From assembly GCA_041477815.1 (NCBI GenBank), contig JBGOUV010000021.1:1-31705 (forward strand): a DNA stretch of 31,705 nt. Direction: 5' to 3'. Source of the DNA: JBGOUV01 sp041477815 (lineage in GTDB: Bacteria > Acidobacteriota > Terriglobia > Bryobacterales > JACQDG01). Each line of letters opens with the position of its first letter. The stretch's first letter is position 1. Made by a program: the position numbers and the translations under genes. The notes beneath the pieces were generated by a model. That model was not told the origin of the DNA. It saw nothing but the letters and a program-made list of their open reading frames with translations, and made no database searches. This document shows positions 22,676 to 31,570 of this stretch, piece after piece.

Positions 22676-24340
22676 ATGGCATCTCTCCGTTCGGCCCTTG
22701 TGCTTTTCGCGGGCATCGCCGGCGCCCAGACGGTTTCCATCCAGGTTGATGCTTCCAAGACGACCGGGCCGCTGCCGCCGGTTTGGAGCTTCTTTGGCTA
22801 CGACGAGCCGAACTACACCTACATGAAGGATGGTAAGAAGCTCCTTACGGAGCTGGCCGCGCTCAGTCCGGTCACCGTCTATGTCCGGGCGCACAACCTG
22901 CTGACCACCGGCGACGGAACGGCCGCGCTCAAATGGGGCTCGACCAACGCCTACACCGAGGATGCTTCCGGGAAGCCGCGTTACGACTGGACCATCGTCG
23001 ACCGCATTTTCGATACCTACCTGGAGCGGAAGATGAAGCCCCTGGTCGAGATCGGCTTCATGCCCGAGGCCCTGTCGGTGAAGCCCCAGCCGTATCAGCA
23101 CCAGTGGGCCCCGGACAAGACCTACAACCGCATCTTCACGGGCTGGGCGCACCCGCCGCGCGACTACGCAAAATGGGGCGAGCTGGTCTACCAGTGGGTG
23201 CGGCACGCGGTGGAGCGGTACGGCCGGGCGGAAGTCGAGTCCTGGTTTTGGGAGGTGTGGAACGAGCCGAACATCGGGTACTGGCAAGGTACACCCGAGG
23301 GATATCACAAGCTCTACGACTTCGCCGCCGACGCGGTGAAGCGCGCCCTGCCCACGGCCCGCATCGGCGGACCGCACTCCACCGGCCCGGGCAGCGACGG
23401 GGCGGCCAGGTTTCTGCGCGATTTTCTGGAGCACGTCGCGCGCGGCAAGAACTACGCCACCGGCAAAACCGGTTCTCCCCTCGACTACATCGGCTTCCAC
23501 GCCAAGGGGCGGCCGCAGGTGGCGGAGGGCCACGTCCGGATGGGGAGCGAATTTCAGTTGCGCGACATCCACCGGGGATTCGAGATCGTGGCTTCGTTCC
23601 CGGAGCTGCGGCGGCTGCCGATCATCATCGGGGAGTCCGACCCGGAAGGCTGCGCCGCCTGTTCGGTGCGCTTCCATCCCCAAAACGGCTACCGGAACGG
23701 AACCATGTACTCGAGCTACACGGCGGCCACCTTCGCCCGCAAATACGACCTGGCCGCCCGCCACCAGGTCAATTTCCACGGCGCCGTCACCTGGGCCTTC
23801 GAGTTCGAGGGCCAGCCGTACTTCGACGGCTTCCGCGACTTGGCCACCAACGGCATCGACAAGCCCGTCCTCAACGTCTTCCGCATGTTCGGCATGATGG
23901 GAGGCGACCGGGTGGAGGCGCGGAGCTCCGGCGCTCAAGATCTGGAAACGATGATGAAGGTGGGCGTCAAAGGCAACCCGGACGTCAACGCCCTGGCCAG
24001 TCGTGGGGATCGGAACGCTGCCATCCTGGTGTGGAACTATCACGACGACGACCTGCCCGCCGCCCCGGCCGAGGTGGATCTCGCCATCGCCGGCCTGCCC
24101 GCCGGGCGCGTGCTGGTGCAGCACTACCGCGTGGACGGCGAGCACAGCAACTCCTATGAAGCGTGGAAGAAGATGGGCTCGCCGCAGACGCCCAGCGCGG
24201 AGCAGTACGGCCGGCTCGAGCGCGCCGGACAACTGCAACTGCTCGGCTCACCGGAATGGCAAAGCGTTGCCGCAGGTCCGCTCCGGGTCCGGTTCCAGCT
24301 TCCCCGGCAGGGCGTTTCGCTGCTGATCTTGACCCGGTAG
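22676..24340 (+). CDS. Glycoside hydrolase family 39-like protein (beta-xylosidase type)
   Basis: A 554-residue exported enzyme. The signal peptide is MASLRSALVLFAGIAGAQ. The TIM-barrel region starts with the VWSFFGYDEPNYTY stretch. The acid/base glutamate is Glu197 in WEVWNEPN and the probable nucleophile is Glu320 in IIIGESDPEGCAAC; both positions fit clan GH-A family 39, which includes beta-xylosidases and alpha-L-iduronidases. A beta-sandwich domain follows from about 430 (AAILVWNYHDDDLPAAPAEVDL). Substrate cannot be told from sequence. It lies 28 bases after the M56 gene and 73 bases before a TonB-dependent receptor that has its own promoter; joint use in plant-polymer breakdown is possible but unproven. 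Confidence 0.88.
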   Translation: MASLRSALVLFAGIAGAQTVSIQVDASKTTGPLPPVWSFFGYDEPNYTYMKDGKKLLTELAALSPVTVYVRAHNLLTTGDGTAALKWGSTNAYTEDASGKPRYDWTIVDRIFDTYLERKMKPLVEIGFMPEALSVKPQPYQHQWAPDKTYNRIFTGWAHPPRDYAKWGELVYQWVRHAVERYGRAEVESWFWEVWNEPNIGYWQGTPEGYHKLYDFAADAVKRALPTARIGGPHSTGPGSDGAARFLRDFLEHVARGKNYATGKTGSPLDYIGFHAKGRPQVAEGHVRMGSEFQLRDIHRGFEIVASFPELRRLPIIIGESDPEGCAACSVRFHPQNGYRNGTMYSSYTAATFARKYDLAARHQVNFHGAVTWAFEFEGQPYFDGFRDLATNGIDKPVLNVFRMFGMMGGDRVEARSSGAQDLETMMKVGVKGNPDVNALASRGDRNAAILVWNYHDDDLPAAPAEVDLAIAGLPAGRVLVQHYRVDGEHSNSYEAWKKMGSPQTPSAEQYGRLERAGQLQLLGSPEWQSVAAGPLRVRFQLPRQGVSLLILTR

Positions 24341-24363
24341 CGCCCTTCGGACCACAGAAACTC

Positions 24364-24392
24364 TTGCGCACGGCCGACTTGGGGTGTATGAT
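24364..24392 (+). promoter_or_regulatory. Promoter of the TonB-dependent receptor gene
   Basis: TTGCGC (24364-24369) and TATGAT (24387-24392) are separated by exactly 17 bases. The mRNA would start near 24399, just before the strong ribosome site AGGGGAGG (24402-24409) and the ATG at 24414. Confidence 0.6.
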
Positions 24393-24413
24393 TCCGGTGA
24401 AAGGGGAGGCTCT

Positions 24414-27400
24414 ATGTCGCGTATCGCTTTGTCCCTTCTCGTTGCCACCTGCCTGTTTGGCCAAGGCAATACCAGCTCGATCGTCGGGACCGTGATCGAT
24501 CCCAGCGGAGCCGTCGTTCCGGGCGTGAAGGTCGTTGCCACCAACGTCGCTACCGGCGTAGCTTCTACGGTCACCACCGACAGCCTCGGGAATTACACCG
24601 TCAGCGTTCTGCCGCCCGGCAACTACCACGTGGAGGCGGAAGTGACCGGCTTCAAGAAGTTTGTCCGGCAGAACGTGACCCTCGAGATGACCCGCCAGTT
24701 GCGGATCGAGATCCAACTGGAGACCGGCGCCGTCACCGAGACGGTGACCGTCCAGGCGCAGACGTCGTTGCTCGAGACCGAGACCGGCACTCTCAGCGCC
24801 ACCGTGGAAAACAGCCAGATCATCCGGCTTCCCAGTCTCTCGCGCAACCCGCAGGACTTCCGCCTGATGGTTCCAGGCGTGGTTCTGAACCGCGACGGCA
24901 ACACGGTGATCCAGGGCGGCCTGGTGCGCAAGGACCCCTACTACATAGACGGCGCGCACAGCAGCAGTCACGTCTGGTCCGGCAACCCGGTGAACCCCAA
25001 CCCCGACGTCATTCAGGAATTCAAGGTTCTGGCCAACAGCTTCTCGGCCGAATATGGCGAAACCAGCGGCGGAGTGATGGCTTCCACTACCAAGTCGGGA
25101 ACCAACGAGATCCACGGCACCTTGTTCGAATTCCTGCAGAATGACAAGCTGAACGCGGGAAATTTCTTCACCCACACCCGGCCCGTGGTTCGCCGCAACC
25201 AGTTCGGTGGAACTATCGGCGGGCCCATCCGGAAGAACAAGACCTTCTATTTCGGCGATCTGCAGGTCACCCCCATCCGCACCGCGCGGGCCTTCACCAA
25301 TCTCTCGGTGCCTACTCCGGCCTTCAAGCGGGGTGAATTCGTGAGCGTTCTCGGAGCCCAGGTGGGCACCGATGCCCTGGGGCGGCCCGCCTTTCGCAAC
25401 CAGATCTTTGACCCGCAGTCGGGCCAGACCATCACCGATTCGGCCGGCCGGTCGACTCTGGTGCGAAATCCCTTCTCCGATAACCGAATCCCCAGCAGCC
25501 GCTTCAGCCCCGCGGCCCTGAAGATCCAGGAACTCTGGCCCGATCCGCAGATCAATGCTCCCGCCGCCAACTACAGCCGCTTCGGTAGCGAGACCAATGA
25601 TACCTACGAGTACGATGTTAAGGTCGACCATCATTTTTCGGAAGCCGATAGCGTGATGGCGAGGTACTCGGGCCGCTGGAGCAACCAGGTCCCGGCCCAG
25701 CCCTACCCCGATCCCCGGGCGGGTGGCGGCGTTCCCGGCGTGCTCGGGCAGGGCCTGTATGTCAAGAACCACAGCCGCCAGGCGGTGGTCAACCACGTGC
25801 ATATCTTCAGCCCGCGCTCCACCAATGACCTCCACCTCGGCTGGTTCCAGACCTTCCCCAAGCGGCCGATTCCCGGCTTCGGCGTCGTGGGCACGGACGA
25901 CCTCGGCATCAAGGGTCTTCCCAACGGAAGCGAGAAGCTGGGCACCCCCGATTTCCAGTGGGTGAACTTCGCCCGCCTGGGCGCCACTTCCGACACCCTG
26001 TTTTTTGAACTCCAGGACAGCGCTTCGCTGGTCAACGTGACCTCGATCATCCGCAACCGCCACAGCATTCGCCTCGGCGGTGAGGCCCGCAAGATCCGGA
26101 CCGACAACCTGCAGCCGAACCCGGGCGCCACCTTGTGGCGCTTCCAGCCGATCTTTACCGACCAGCGCGGGGTGGGCCTCACCGGTTTCGATTATGCCAG
26201 CTTCATGCTGGGACTTCCGGCGCAGATGAGCTACCGCATTTTCCAGGGATACTTCAAGTCCCGGACGATGGTTTACGCTTTGTTCGTCCAGGATGACATC
26301 CGGGTCTCGCGCAAGCTCACGCTCAACGTCGGGATGCGCTGGGACGCGCCTCTTTGGTATCACGAAGTCCTGAATCGCAGCGGCGTGTTCGACCTCGACA
26401 AAGGCCAATACGTGCAGTTCGGCACGAACGGATTCCGCACTACCCCCTGGAAGAACGATTGGAATAATTTCGGACCTCGCTTCGGCTTCGCCTACAGCCC
26501 CTTCGCCAACAAACACACCATTGTCCGCGGCGGGTATGGCATATTCTCGGTGGGCACCATGAGCAGCGGCGCCTTCGGTTTCCTGCAGTCGGACCCCATC
26601 TTCGCCGATGCCGATACGGGCCGGTACAACACCCTCGACCAAGTCACCTGGAAAACCACCCTCGACCGCGTTCCCTACGAGCCCGCCGACAAGACCGGCC
26701 GCAATGCCAGCGCGGTCAGCGTGTACCCCGATAACAACCCCATGTCCATGTTCCAGCAATGGAACCTGAACGTCCAGCAGGAGGTAAAGACCGTTCTACT
26801 GGAGGTCGGCTACGCCGGCAGCCGGGGCTCCCATCTCCAGTATGGGGCGTACAATCTGAACGCGATTCCGCTGGGGCTGGCCGCGGCCGCGCAAGGCCGG
26901 CGCGTCGCCCCCTTCGTACGATATCCGCAATACCCTGGAGGCGTTACCAGCCAGTCCTGGATCGGGTCCTCGGGCTACCATTCCCTGCAAGCCAAGGCGG
27001 AGCGGAGGTTCTCCTCCGGGCTGGGCTTCCGGGCCGCGTACACCTTCCAGAAGCTGATCAACACCGGTGAGCAGGGCTACCGGGACCCGTTGGGCAATCG
27101 CAACCTCGACCGGGGAATTTCGCCCGATAGCGCGCCGTACCGTTTCACGCTCGGTTACAGCTACCAGCTTCCGTTCGGCCGCGGCAAGCGCTGGGTGAAG
27201 CAGGGACCGGCCGAGGTCGTGATCGGAGGCTGGGAGATCATCGGCATCACCACCTTCCAGGCGGGCTTCCCGTTGAGCCCCGGGCTCAGCTTCGATAGCT
27301 GCGTCTGCGCGAACAACGCCAACCGGCCCAACGTGCTCCGCGACCCGAACCTGACCACGTCCCAGAGAAACCTCGGGCGGTGGTTCGATACCGACGCCTT

Positions 27401-27677
27401 GGCCGCCCCCACTCTTTACACCATCGGCAACGCCGGCCGCGGCCTTCTCTGGGGGCCGGGGCTGCGGAACTTCGACGTCGAAGTCAGCAAACGCTTCCAC
27501 CTGCCCAAGTTGAGAGAAGGCAGCAGCCTCGAATTCCGCGCCGAGTTCTATAACCTGGCCAACACGCCGTACTTCGACAATCCCAACGTGACCGTCGGAT
27601 CTACGACTGCGGGACGTATCACCAACGTCAGCGGTCAGCCGCGTCAGGGGCAGCTTGCCCTGAAGCTGTATTGGTAG
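24414..27677 (+). CDS. TonB-dependent receptor, Oar-like, with carboxypeptidase-regulatory N-terminal domain
   Basis: A 1087-residue outer-membrane protein. The signal peptide is MSRIALSLLVATCLFGQG. A carboxypeptidase-regulatory-like domain (about 20-105; VIDPSGAVVPGVKVVATNVATG, TVSVLPPGNYHVEAEVTGF) is followed by a plug (IIRLPSLSRNPQDFRLMVPGVV, VIQEFKVLANSFSAEYGETSGG) and a large beta-barrel ending in LALKLYW with the terminal aromatic residue. It imports an unknown large substrate using TonB energy; in this phylum such receptors are abundant and often serve carbohydrate uptake. An upstream ATG at 24384 overlaps the -10 box, so ATG 24414 with its strong ribosome site is preferred. The gene appears intact. 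Confidence 0.93.
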   Translation: MSRIALSLLVATCLFGQGNTSSIVGTVIDPSGAVVPGVKVVATNVATGVASTVTTDSLGNYTVSVLPPGNYHVEAEVTGFKKFVRQNVTLEMTRQLRIEIQLETGAVTETVTVQAQTSLLETETGTLSATVENSQIIRLPSLSRNPQDFRLMVPGVVLNRDGNTVIQGGLVRKDPYYIDGAHSSSHVWSGNPVNPNPDVIQEFKVLANSFSAEYGETSGGVMASTTKSGTNEIHGTLFEFLQNDKLNAGNFFTHTRPVVRRNQFGGTIGGPIRKNKTFYFGDLQVTPIRTARAFTNLSVPTPAFKRGEFVSVLGAQVGTDALGRPAFRNQIFDPQSGQTITDSAGRSTLVRNPFSDNRIPSSRFSPAALKIQELWPDPQINAPAANYSRFGSETNDTYEYDVKVDHHFSEADSVMARYSGRWSNQVPAQPYPDPRAGGGVPGVLGQGLYVKNHSRQAVVNHVHIFSPRSTNDLHLGWFQTFPKRPIPGFGVVGTDDLGIKGLPNGSEKLGTPDFQWVNFARLGATSDTLFFELQDSASLVNVTSIIRNRHSIRLGGEARKIRTDNLQPNPGATLWRFQPIFTDQRGVGLTGFDYASFMLGLPAQMSYRIFQGYFKSRTMVYALFVQDDIRVSRKLTLNVGMRWDAPLWYHEVLNRSGVFDLDKGQYVQFGTNGFRTTPWKNDWNNFGPRFGFAYSPFANKHTIVRGGYGIFSVGTMSSGAFGFLQSDPIFADADTGRYNTLDQVTWKTTLDRVPYEPADKTGRNASAVSVYPDNNPMSMFQQWNLNVQQEVKTVLLEVGYAGSRGSHLQYGAYNLNAIPLGLAAAAQGRRVAPFVRYPQYPGGVTSQSWIGSSGYHSLQAKAERRFSSGLGFRAAYTFQKLINTGEQGYRDPLGNRNLDRGISPDSAPYRFTLGYSYQLPFGRGKRWVKQGPAEVVIGGWEIIGITTFQAGFPLSPGLSFDSCVCANNANRPNVLRDPNLTTSQRNLGRWFDTDALAAPTLYTIGNAGRGLLWGPGLRNFDVEVSKRFHLPKLREGSSLEFRAEFYNLANTPYFDNPNVTVGSTTAGRITNVSGQPRQGQLALKLYW

Positions 27678-27681
27678 TCGT

Positions 27682-28260
27682 ATGACCGGACTTGGCTGCA
27701 CCGAGCCGCGACCGTCAGGGAGCGGATCCCCGGTTTGCCGAACCATCCGCTCCCTGACGGTCGCGGCTCGGTGCTGGCGCGGTCTGGCGGTAGTCCTGTT
27801 CGCCCTGGGGGGAGTGGCTTCTGCGCAGCAGACCGCTACCTTGTCGGGGGTCGTGACCGACAGCAGTGGAGCCGTGATCCCGCAGGCCGCCGTCAAGCTG
27901 ACCAACGTTGAGACGGGCGAGTCGTACACCGGCCAGGCCAGCGATGCCGGCGTCTACACGATTCCCCCGGTGAAGCCGGGCAGCTATGAGCTGACCGCGC
28001 AACACACTGGCTTCAAGCAGTACCGGCAGGTTGGGATCATTCTGGAAACGGGGATACCGGCCCGCGGCGACATCCGGCTGGAGATTGGCGGCGTCACCGA
28101 GACCGTGTCGGTGGAGGCGTCGGTTCCGCTGCTCCGGACCGAGTCGTCCTCGGTGGGCGCCATCGTCCGCCAGGAAACCATCACCAACATGCCGCTCATC
28201 GGACGCCGCGCCGCCTCCCTCGCCCGTCTCAACGGGTTCATGGTCCAGGCGGGCAGCGAC
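27682..28260 (+). pseudogene. 5' fragment of a TonB-dependent receptor gene (carboxypeptidase-regulatory domain and start of plug only)
   Basis: The frame opens at ATG 27682, 4 bases after the previous receptor stop. It reads through a 75-base hairpin, then has a normal signal-peptide core (GLAVVLFALGGVASAQ), a carboxypeptidase-regulatory domain (VTDSSGAVIPQAAVKLTNVETG) and the beginning of a plug (ITNMPLIGRRAASLARLNGFMVQ). Receptor similarity stops near 28260. The frame continues to 28419 only as unrelated sequence that overlaps the kinase start. The barrel is missing, so transport is impossible; it is most likely a deletion remnant. No ribosome site is visible. A short secreted beta-domain protein cannot be fully excluded. 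Confidence 0.8.
27699..27773. repeat. 75-base hairpin element, copy B (in the truncated receptor leader)
   Basis: Arms 27699-27727 and 27745-27773 pair at all 29 positions around a 17-base loop. The sequence matches copy A (12258-12332) except in the loop and at one paired position, where A-T in copy A (12264/12326) is G-C here (27705/27767). It is read in a different frame from copy A and has no stop codon in either frame used. Confidence 0.93.
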
Positions 28261-28306
28261 CGAGCTGAACCTGGCGCCCGGCCCACGCCAACCTTCAAGC
28301 GTCTGG

Positions 28307-28312
28307 TACCAT
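28307..28312 (+). promoter_or_regulatory. Extended -10-like box of the kinase gene, leaderless type
   Basis: TACCAT, preceded by TGG, lies 6 bases before the GTG start at 28319. There is no Shine-Dalgarno sequence. The box lies downstream of the truncated receptor, so the deletion either left or created this promoter. Confidence 0.4.
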
Positions 28313-28318
28313 TGACCC

Positions 28319-30892
28319 GTGATCGGGCGGACCCTCTCGCATTATCACATCCTGGAGAAGATCGGCTCTGGAGGCATGGGCGAGGTTTATCGCGCGAGGG
28401 ACGACCGACTCGGGCGTGACGTCGCTGTCAAGGTACTCCTCGCTTTTTATTCTGCCGACCCCGACCGGCTGCGGCGGTTTGAGCAGGAGGCGCACACCGC
28501 CGGGATGTTGAACCATCCGAATATCCTGGCCATCTACGATATCGGCACGCACGAGGGATCGCCCTACCTGGTAACCGAGCTGCTCGAGGGCGAGACGCTG
28601 CGAGAGCGGCTCGGTGGAGAGGCGCTCAGCCCGCGGAAGGCCATTGACTACGCGCTACAGATCGCGAACGGCTTAGCGGCGGCCCACGACAAGTTGATCG
28701 TCCACCGGGACCTGAAACCCGAGAACCTTGTTCTGACCCGGGACGGCCGGGTCAAGATCCTCGACTTTGGCCTGGCCAAGCTGACCCAGCCGGAAGCGGC
28801 GCCTGGGAGTTCGGCGGCCAACGCTCCGACGGCGTCGCCTACCGAGCCGGGGGTGGTGCTGGGCACCATGGGCTACATGTCGCCGGAGCAAGTGCGAGGG
28901 CGGCCCACCGATCAGCGCTCAGACCTGTTCGCCTTCGGAGCCATCTTGTACGAGATGCTCAGTGGGCAAAGGGCGTTCCGCGGCGAGTCTCCAGTCGAGA
29001 CGATGCACGCGATTCTCAAAAGCGAGCCATCTGGGCTTGCCGTGTCGCCGGCGCTCGAGCGGATCGTGCGTCACTGCCTGGAGAAGAACGCGGAGGAACG
29101 TTTCCAGTCGGCGCGGGACATCGCCTTCAACCTGGAGGCGCTGGCCACGCTGACCAGCTCGTCTGCGGCGCCGCCCCCTGCAATCCGCGCTTCCAGGCGC
29201 CCGGTGCACTGGGCGGCGGCCGGTGTGGCGCTTCTGGCCGTGACCTTTTTGGCGGGCCGAAAAACGGGATTCGTAGCCGGCGAGAAGTCCAGGGCAGCGC
29301 CCTCTTATCGCCAGCTTACGTTCCGGCGCGGGGTCATTAGCTCAGCGCGGTTCGCTCCAGACGGCCAGACCATCGTCTATACGGCGGCCTGGGACGGCAA
29401 CCCCACGGAGATCTACTCCACGCGCCGGGAGTTTCCCGAGTCGCGCTCCCTCGGGCTCGTGCGGGCGGGGCTTACGGCCATGTCTTCCGCCGGAGAGATG
29501 GCAGTGGTGGTAGGCGGTACCCAGGCTGGCTTTCCGGCCCCGTTGGGTTATGGCGCGCTGGCGCGGGCGCCGCTGGCTGGGGGCTCGCCCCGCGAGATTC
29601 TGGAGGGCGTGTCATGGGCCGACTGGTCGCCGGACGGCAAGCAGCTCGCCGTGGTGCATTTGGCAGAGGGCAAGATCCGCCTCGAATTTCCCATCGGCAA
29701 AGTGCTCTACGAGACGGCCGGCAATGTCAGCTATCCGCGCATCTCTCCCAGTGGCGACCGGATCGCCTTCTTCGACCACCCCATCCGGGCGGACAACCGC
29801 GGGTCGGTGGCCATCGTCGACCTGGCCGGAAAGAAGAACACCCTTTCTACGGGGTGGGCGGCTGAAACGGGCCTGGTCTGGTCGCGGCAGAACCCGGACG
29901 AAATCTGGTTCACAGCCACACCCAAAGGCGGTGGCCTGGCTCTGCACGGAGTTACAACCCGGGGAGACCAGCGCTTAATCACGCAGGGGCCTGGGGGCAT
30001 GGTGCTGGAGGATATTTCCCAAGACGGGCGCGCGCTGATCCGCCGCGACAACTTCCGGCGCGCGGTCTTCGGGCTGGCTCCCGGAGCGAGCCAGGAGCGC
30101 GATCTCTCCTGGTTCGATAACTCCAGGGGATTTGATCTTTCCGCCGACGGGAAGCTGCTCCTGTTTGAAGAGGAGAGTGAAGTGACGGGGCCGAACTACG
30201 CCGTCTGCCTGCGCAAGACCGATGGGTCTCCGCCGGTCCGCCTGGGCGAAGGCACTCCGCGATCGCTCTCGCCCGACGGCAAGTGGGCGCTGGCGACGCA
30301 TCCCAATACGCCGGGGCTCTTCCTGTTGCCGACAGGGGCGGGAGATCCCAAGCAGGTGAAGACGGATCCGCTTCAGGATTTCTTTGGCCGGGCCTCCTGG
30401 TTCCCCGACTCAAAGCGGATCGCCTTTGCTGCCCGCGAACCGGGTGGCCGCCGCCGGTGCTGGGCGCAGAACATTGTGGATGGCGGCCAGAAACCGCAGC
30501 CGATCACCTCGGAGGAGGAGATCTTCGCGTGCAGCATTTCGCCCGATGGCAAACTGGTAGCGACGTTCGCGCCGGACGGTAAAGCGGCGCTGGTTCCGCT
30601 GGACGGCGGCTCACCACGTCCGGTTTCCGGGCTGATGCCCGGCGACATTCCCATTCAGTGGACCAGCGATGGGCGATCCTGGTACCTGGCGCGATTCGAG
30701 CGAGCCACGGCCAGCATCTACCGTTTTGAGCTGGCTACCGGCCAAAGGAAACTCTGGAAGCAGATCACGGTCCCCGATCGCGCCGGCCTCGAGCGCATCG
30801 GCAATGTCGTGGTCACCCCCGACGGCAGCTCCTACGCCTATACCTATATTCGCGTTCTATCGGATCTATACCTGGTGGAGGGACTGAAATAG
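28319..30892 (+). CDS. Transmembrane Ser/Thr protein kinase with C-terminal TolB/WD40-like propeller
   Basis: An 857-residue protein. The Hanks-type kinase domain covers residues 1-275: glycine loop IGSGGMGEVY, Lys38 in VAVKV, catalytic Asp131 in HRDLKPEN, Asp149 in DFGLAK, and GTMGYMSPEQ in the activation segment. All key residues are present, so it should be active. A membrane helix (about 297-313, VHWAAAGVALLAVTFLAG) leads to an extracytoplasmic propeller with blades such as FAPDGQTIVYT, WSPDGKQLAVV and ISPDGKLVATF. This sensor layout is very common in Acidobacteria; substrates are unknown. The start is GTG 28319 (IGRTLSHYHILEK is the usual family beginning). It is flanked by gene remnants. 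Confidence 0.93.
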   Translation: MIGRTLSHYHILEKIGSGGMGEVYRARDDRLGRDVAVKVLLAFYSADPDRLRRFEQEAHTAGMLNHPNILAIYDIGTHEGSPYLVTELLEGETLRERLGGEALSPRKAIDYALQIANGLAAAHDKLIVHRDLKPENLVLTRDGRVKILDFGLAKLTQPEAAPGSSAANAPTASPTEPGVVLGTMGYMSPEQVRGRPTDQRSDLFAFGAILYEMLSGQRAFRGESPVETMHAILKSEPSGLAVSPALERIVRHCLEKNAEERFQSARDIAFNLEALATLTSSSAAPPPAIRASRRPVHWAAAGVALLAVTFLAGRKTGFVAGEKSRAAPSYRQLTFRRGVISSARFAPDGQTIVYTAAWDGNPTEIYSTRREFPESRSLGLVRAGLTAMSSAGEMAVVVGGTQAGFPAPLGYGALARAPLAGGSPREILEGVSWADWSPDGKQLAVVHLAEGKIRLEFPIGKVLYETAGNVSYPRISPSGDRIAFFDHPIRADNRGSVAIVDLAGKKNTLSTGWAAETGLVWSRQNPDEIWFTATPKGGGLALHGVTTRGDQRLITQGPGGMVLEDISQDGRALIRRDNFRRAVFGLAPGASQERDLSWFDNSRGFDLSADGKLLLFEEESEVTGPNYAVCLRKTDGSPPVRLGEGTPRSLSPDGKWALATHPNTPGLFLLPTGAGDPKQVKTDPLQDFFGRASWFPDSKRIAFAAREPGGRRRCWAQNIVDGGQKPQPITSEEEIFACSISPDGKLVATFAPDGKAALVPLDGGSPRPVSGLMPGDIPIQWTSDGRSWYLARFERATASIYRFELATGQRKLWKQITVPDRAGLERIGNVVVTPDGSSYAYTYIRVLSDLYLVEGLK

Positions 30893-30908
30893 GGGCGAGA
30901 TCCGGACG

Positions 30909-31178
30909 GTAGATGATGAGGTACAGGTACACCGGCCGGAACCGGACGTCCTGGCGCGAAGCAGGTCGTCGGTGGCCCGATACGAGGAGTTTGCCGCCCG
31001 AATCGATCGCCTGGATCTGGCCACAGGGCGGCGGACGCCGTGCAGGGTCATCACGGTCCTTGGCCGCGCCGGGCGGACGCGGCTCGGAGCCGTGATCATG
31101 ACTCCGGATGGCAAGCACTACGCCTACCGCTCTTCCCGCACTCTGTCGGACCGTTACCTTGTGGAGGGGTTGCGGTAG
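30909..31178 (+). pseudogene. C-terminal remnant of a second kinase-propeller gene
   Basis: The frame ending at TAG 31176-31178 encodes RIDRLDLATGRRTP, a Gly/Val-rich blade, VIMTPDGKHYAYRSS and RTLSDRYLVEGLR. It aligns without gaps to the end of the intact kinase just upstream (YRFELATGQRKLW, VVVTPDGSSYAYTYI, RVLSDLYLVEGLK). Only the last ~70-90 residues are left and there is no kinase domain, so it is a remnant of a tandem paralogue. A GTG at 30972 could be read as a start, but nothing supports expression. Confidence 0.75.
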
Positions 31179-31477
31179 GGTTGGCAGTGAGAGGAACGGT
31201 TCCAGGCGGCGCCACGCGGTGGCGAGAGAACTCAACAATTGCGCGGTCTCACCAAGGCATGCACGCGAGCTGACCCACGCTAAACTTCTCCTCCCATAAG
31301 TCCGATTCGAACCGTAGGGCGCCTCCGCCCGGACAGCATGCAGACCTGTTCCGTTTTCTCGGACCTCGCCGCGTCCGCGGCATACCGCCGTTTCAGGAAT
31401 CCCGTGCGAGTTGCCTTCTTATCCCTAACTTCCCAGGACACGCTGCTGGCGTGGGCAGCGACTTTGCTCACGGCGCT

Positions 31478-31570
31478 GAAGAACGCCCCATGCCGAATTT
31501 TCTGAACCACGCGAACTTTGACCTTCCCAATCAGAACCGGGGCGTGGCGGCGTTCGGCCGCGTGAACTGA
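31478..31570 (+). pseudogene. Remnant near the C-terminus of a TonB-dependent receptor
   Basis: The frame reads MPNFLNHANFDLPNQNRGVA and AAFGRVN, then TGA 31568-31570. Sequence of the type NxxNHxNFxxPN...FGR is the normal penultimate part of acidobacterial Oar-like barrels. The final beta-strand is missing and the stop codon falls exactly where an insertion-sequence-like end begins, so the gene seems interrupted there. Upstream similarity fades before about 31478. Confidence 0.5.

Noticed and set aside
23985..26759. A 924-codon open frame on the minus strand opposite the GH39 and receptor genes
   Set aside because: It runs antisense to two well-supported genes, has low-complexity composition typical of high-GC shadow frames, and shows no recognisable domain.
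28261..28419. Continuation of the truncated receptor frame into the kinase gene
   Set aside because: The residues lose receptor similarity after about 28260 and overlap the strongly supported kinase start, so this part is unlikely to be functional coding sequence.
31307..31316. GATTCGAACC, the complement of a tRNA T-loop consensus
   Set aside because: The bases on either side do not pair as a T-stem and no acceptor or anticodon arm could be built around it.
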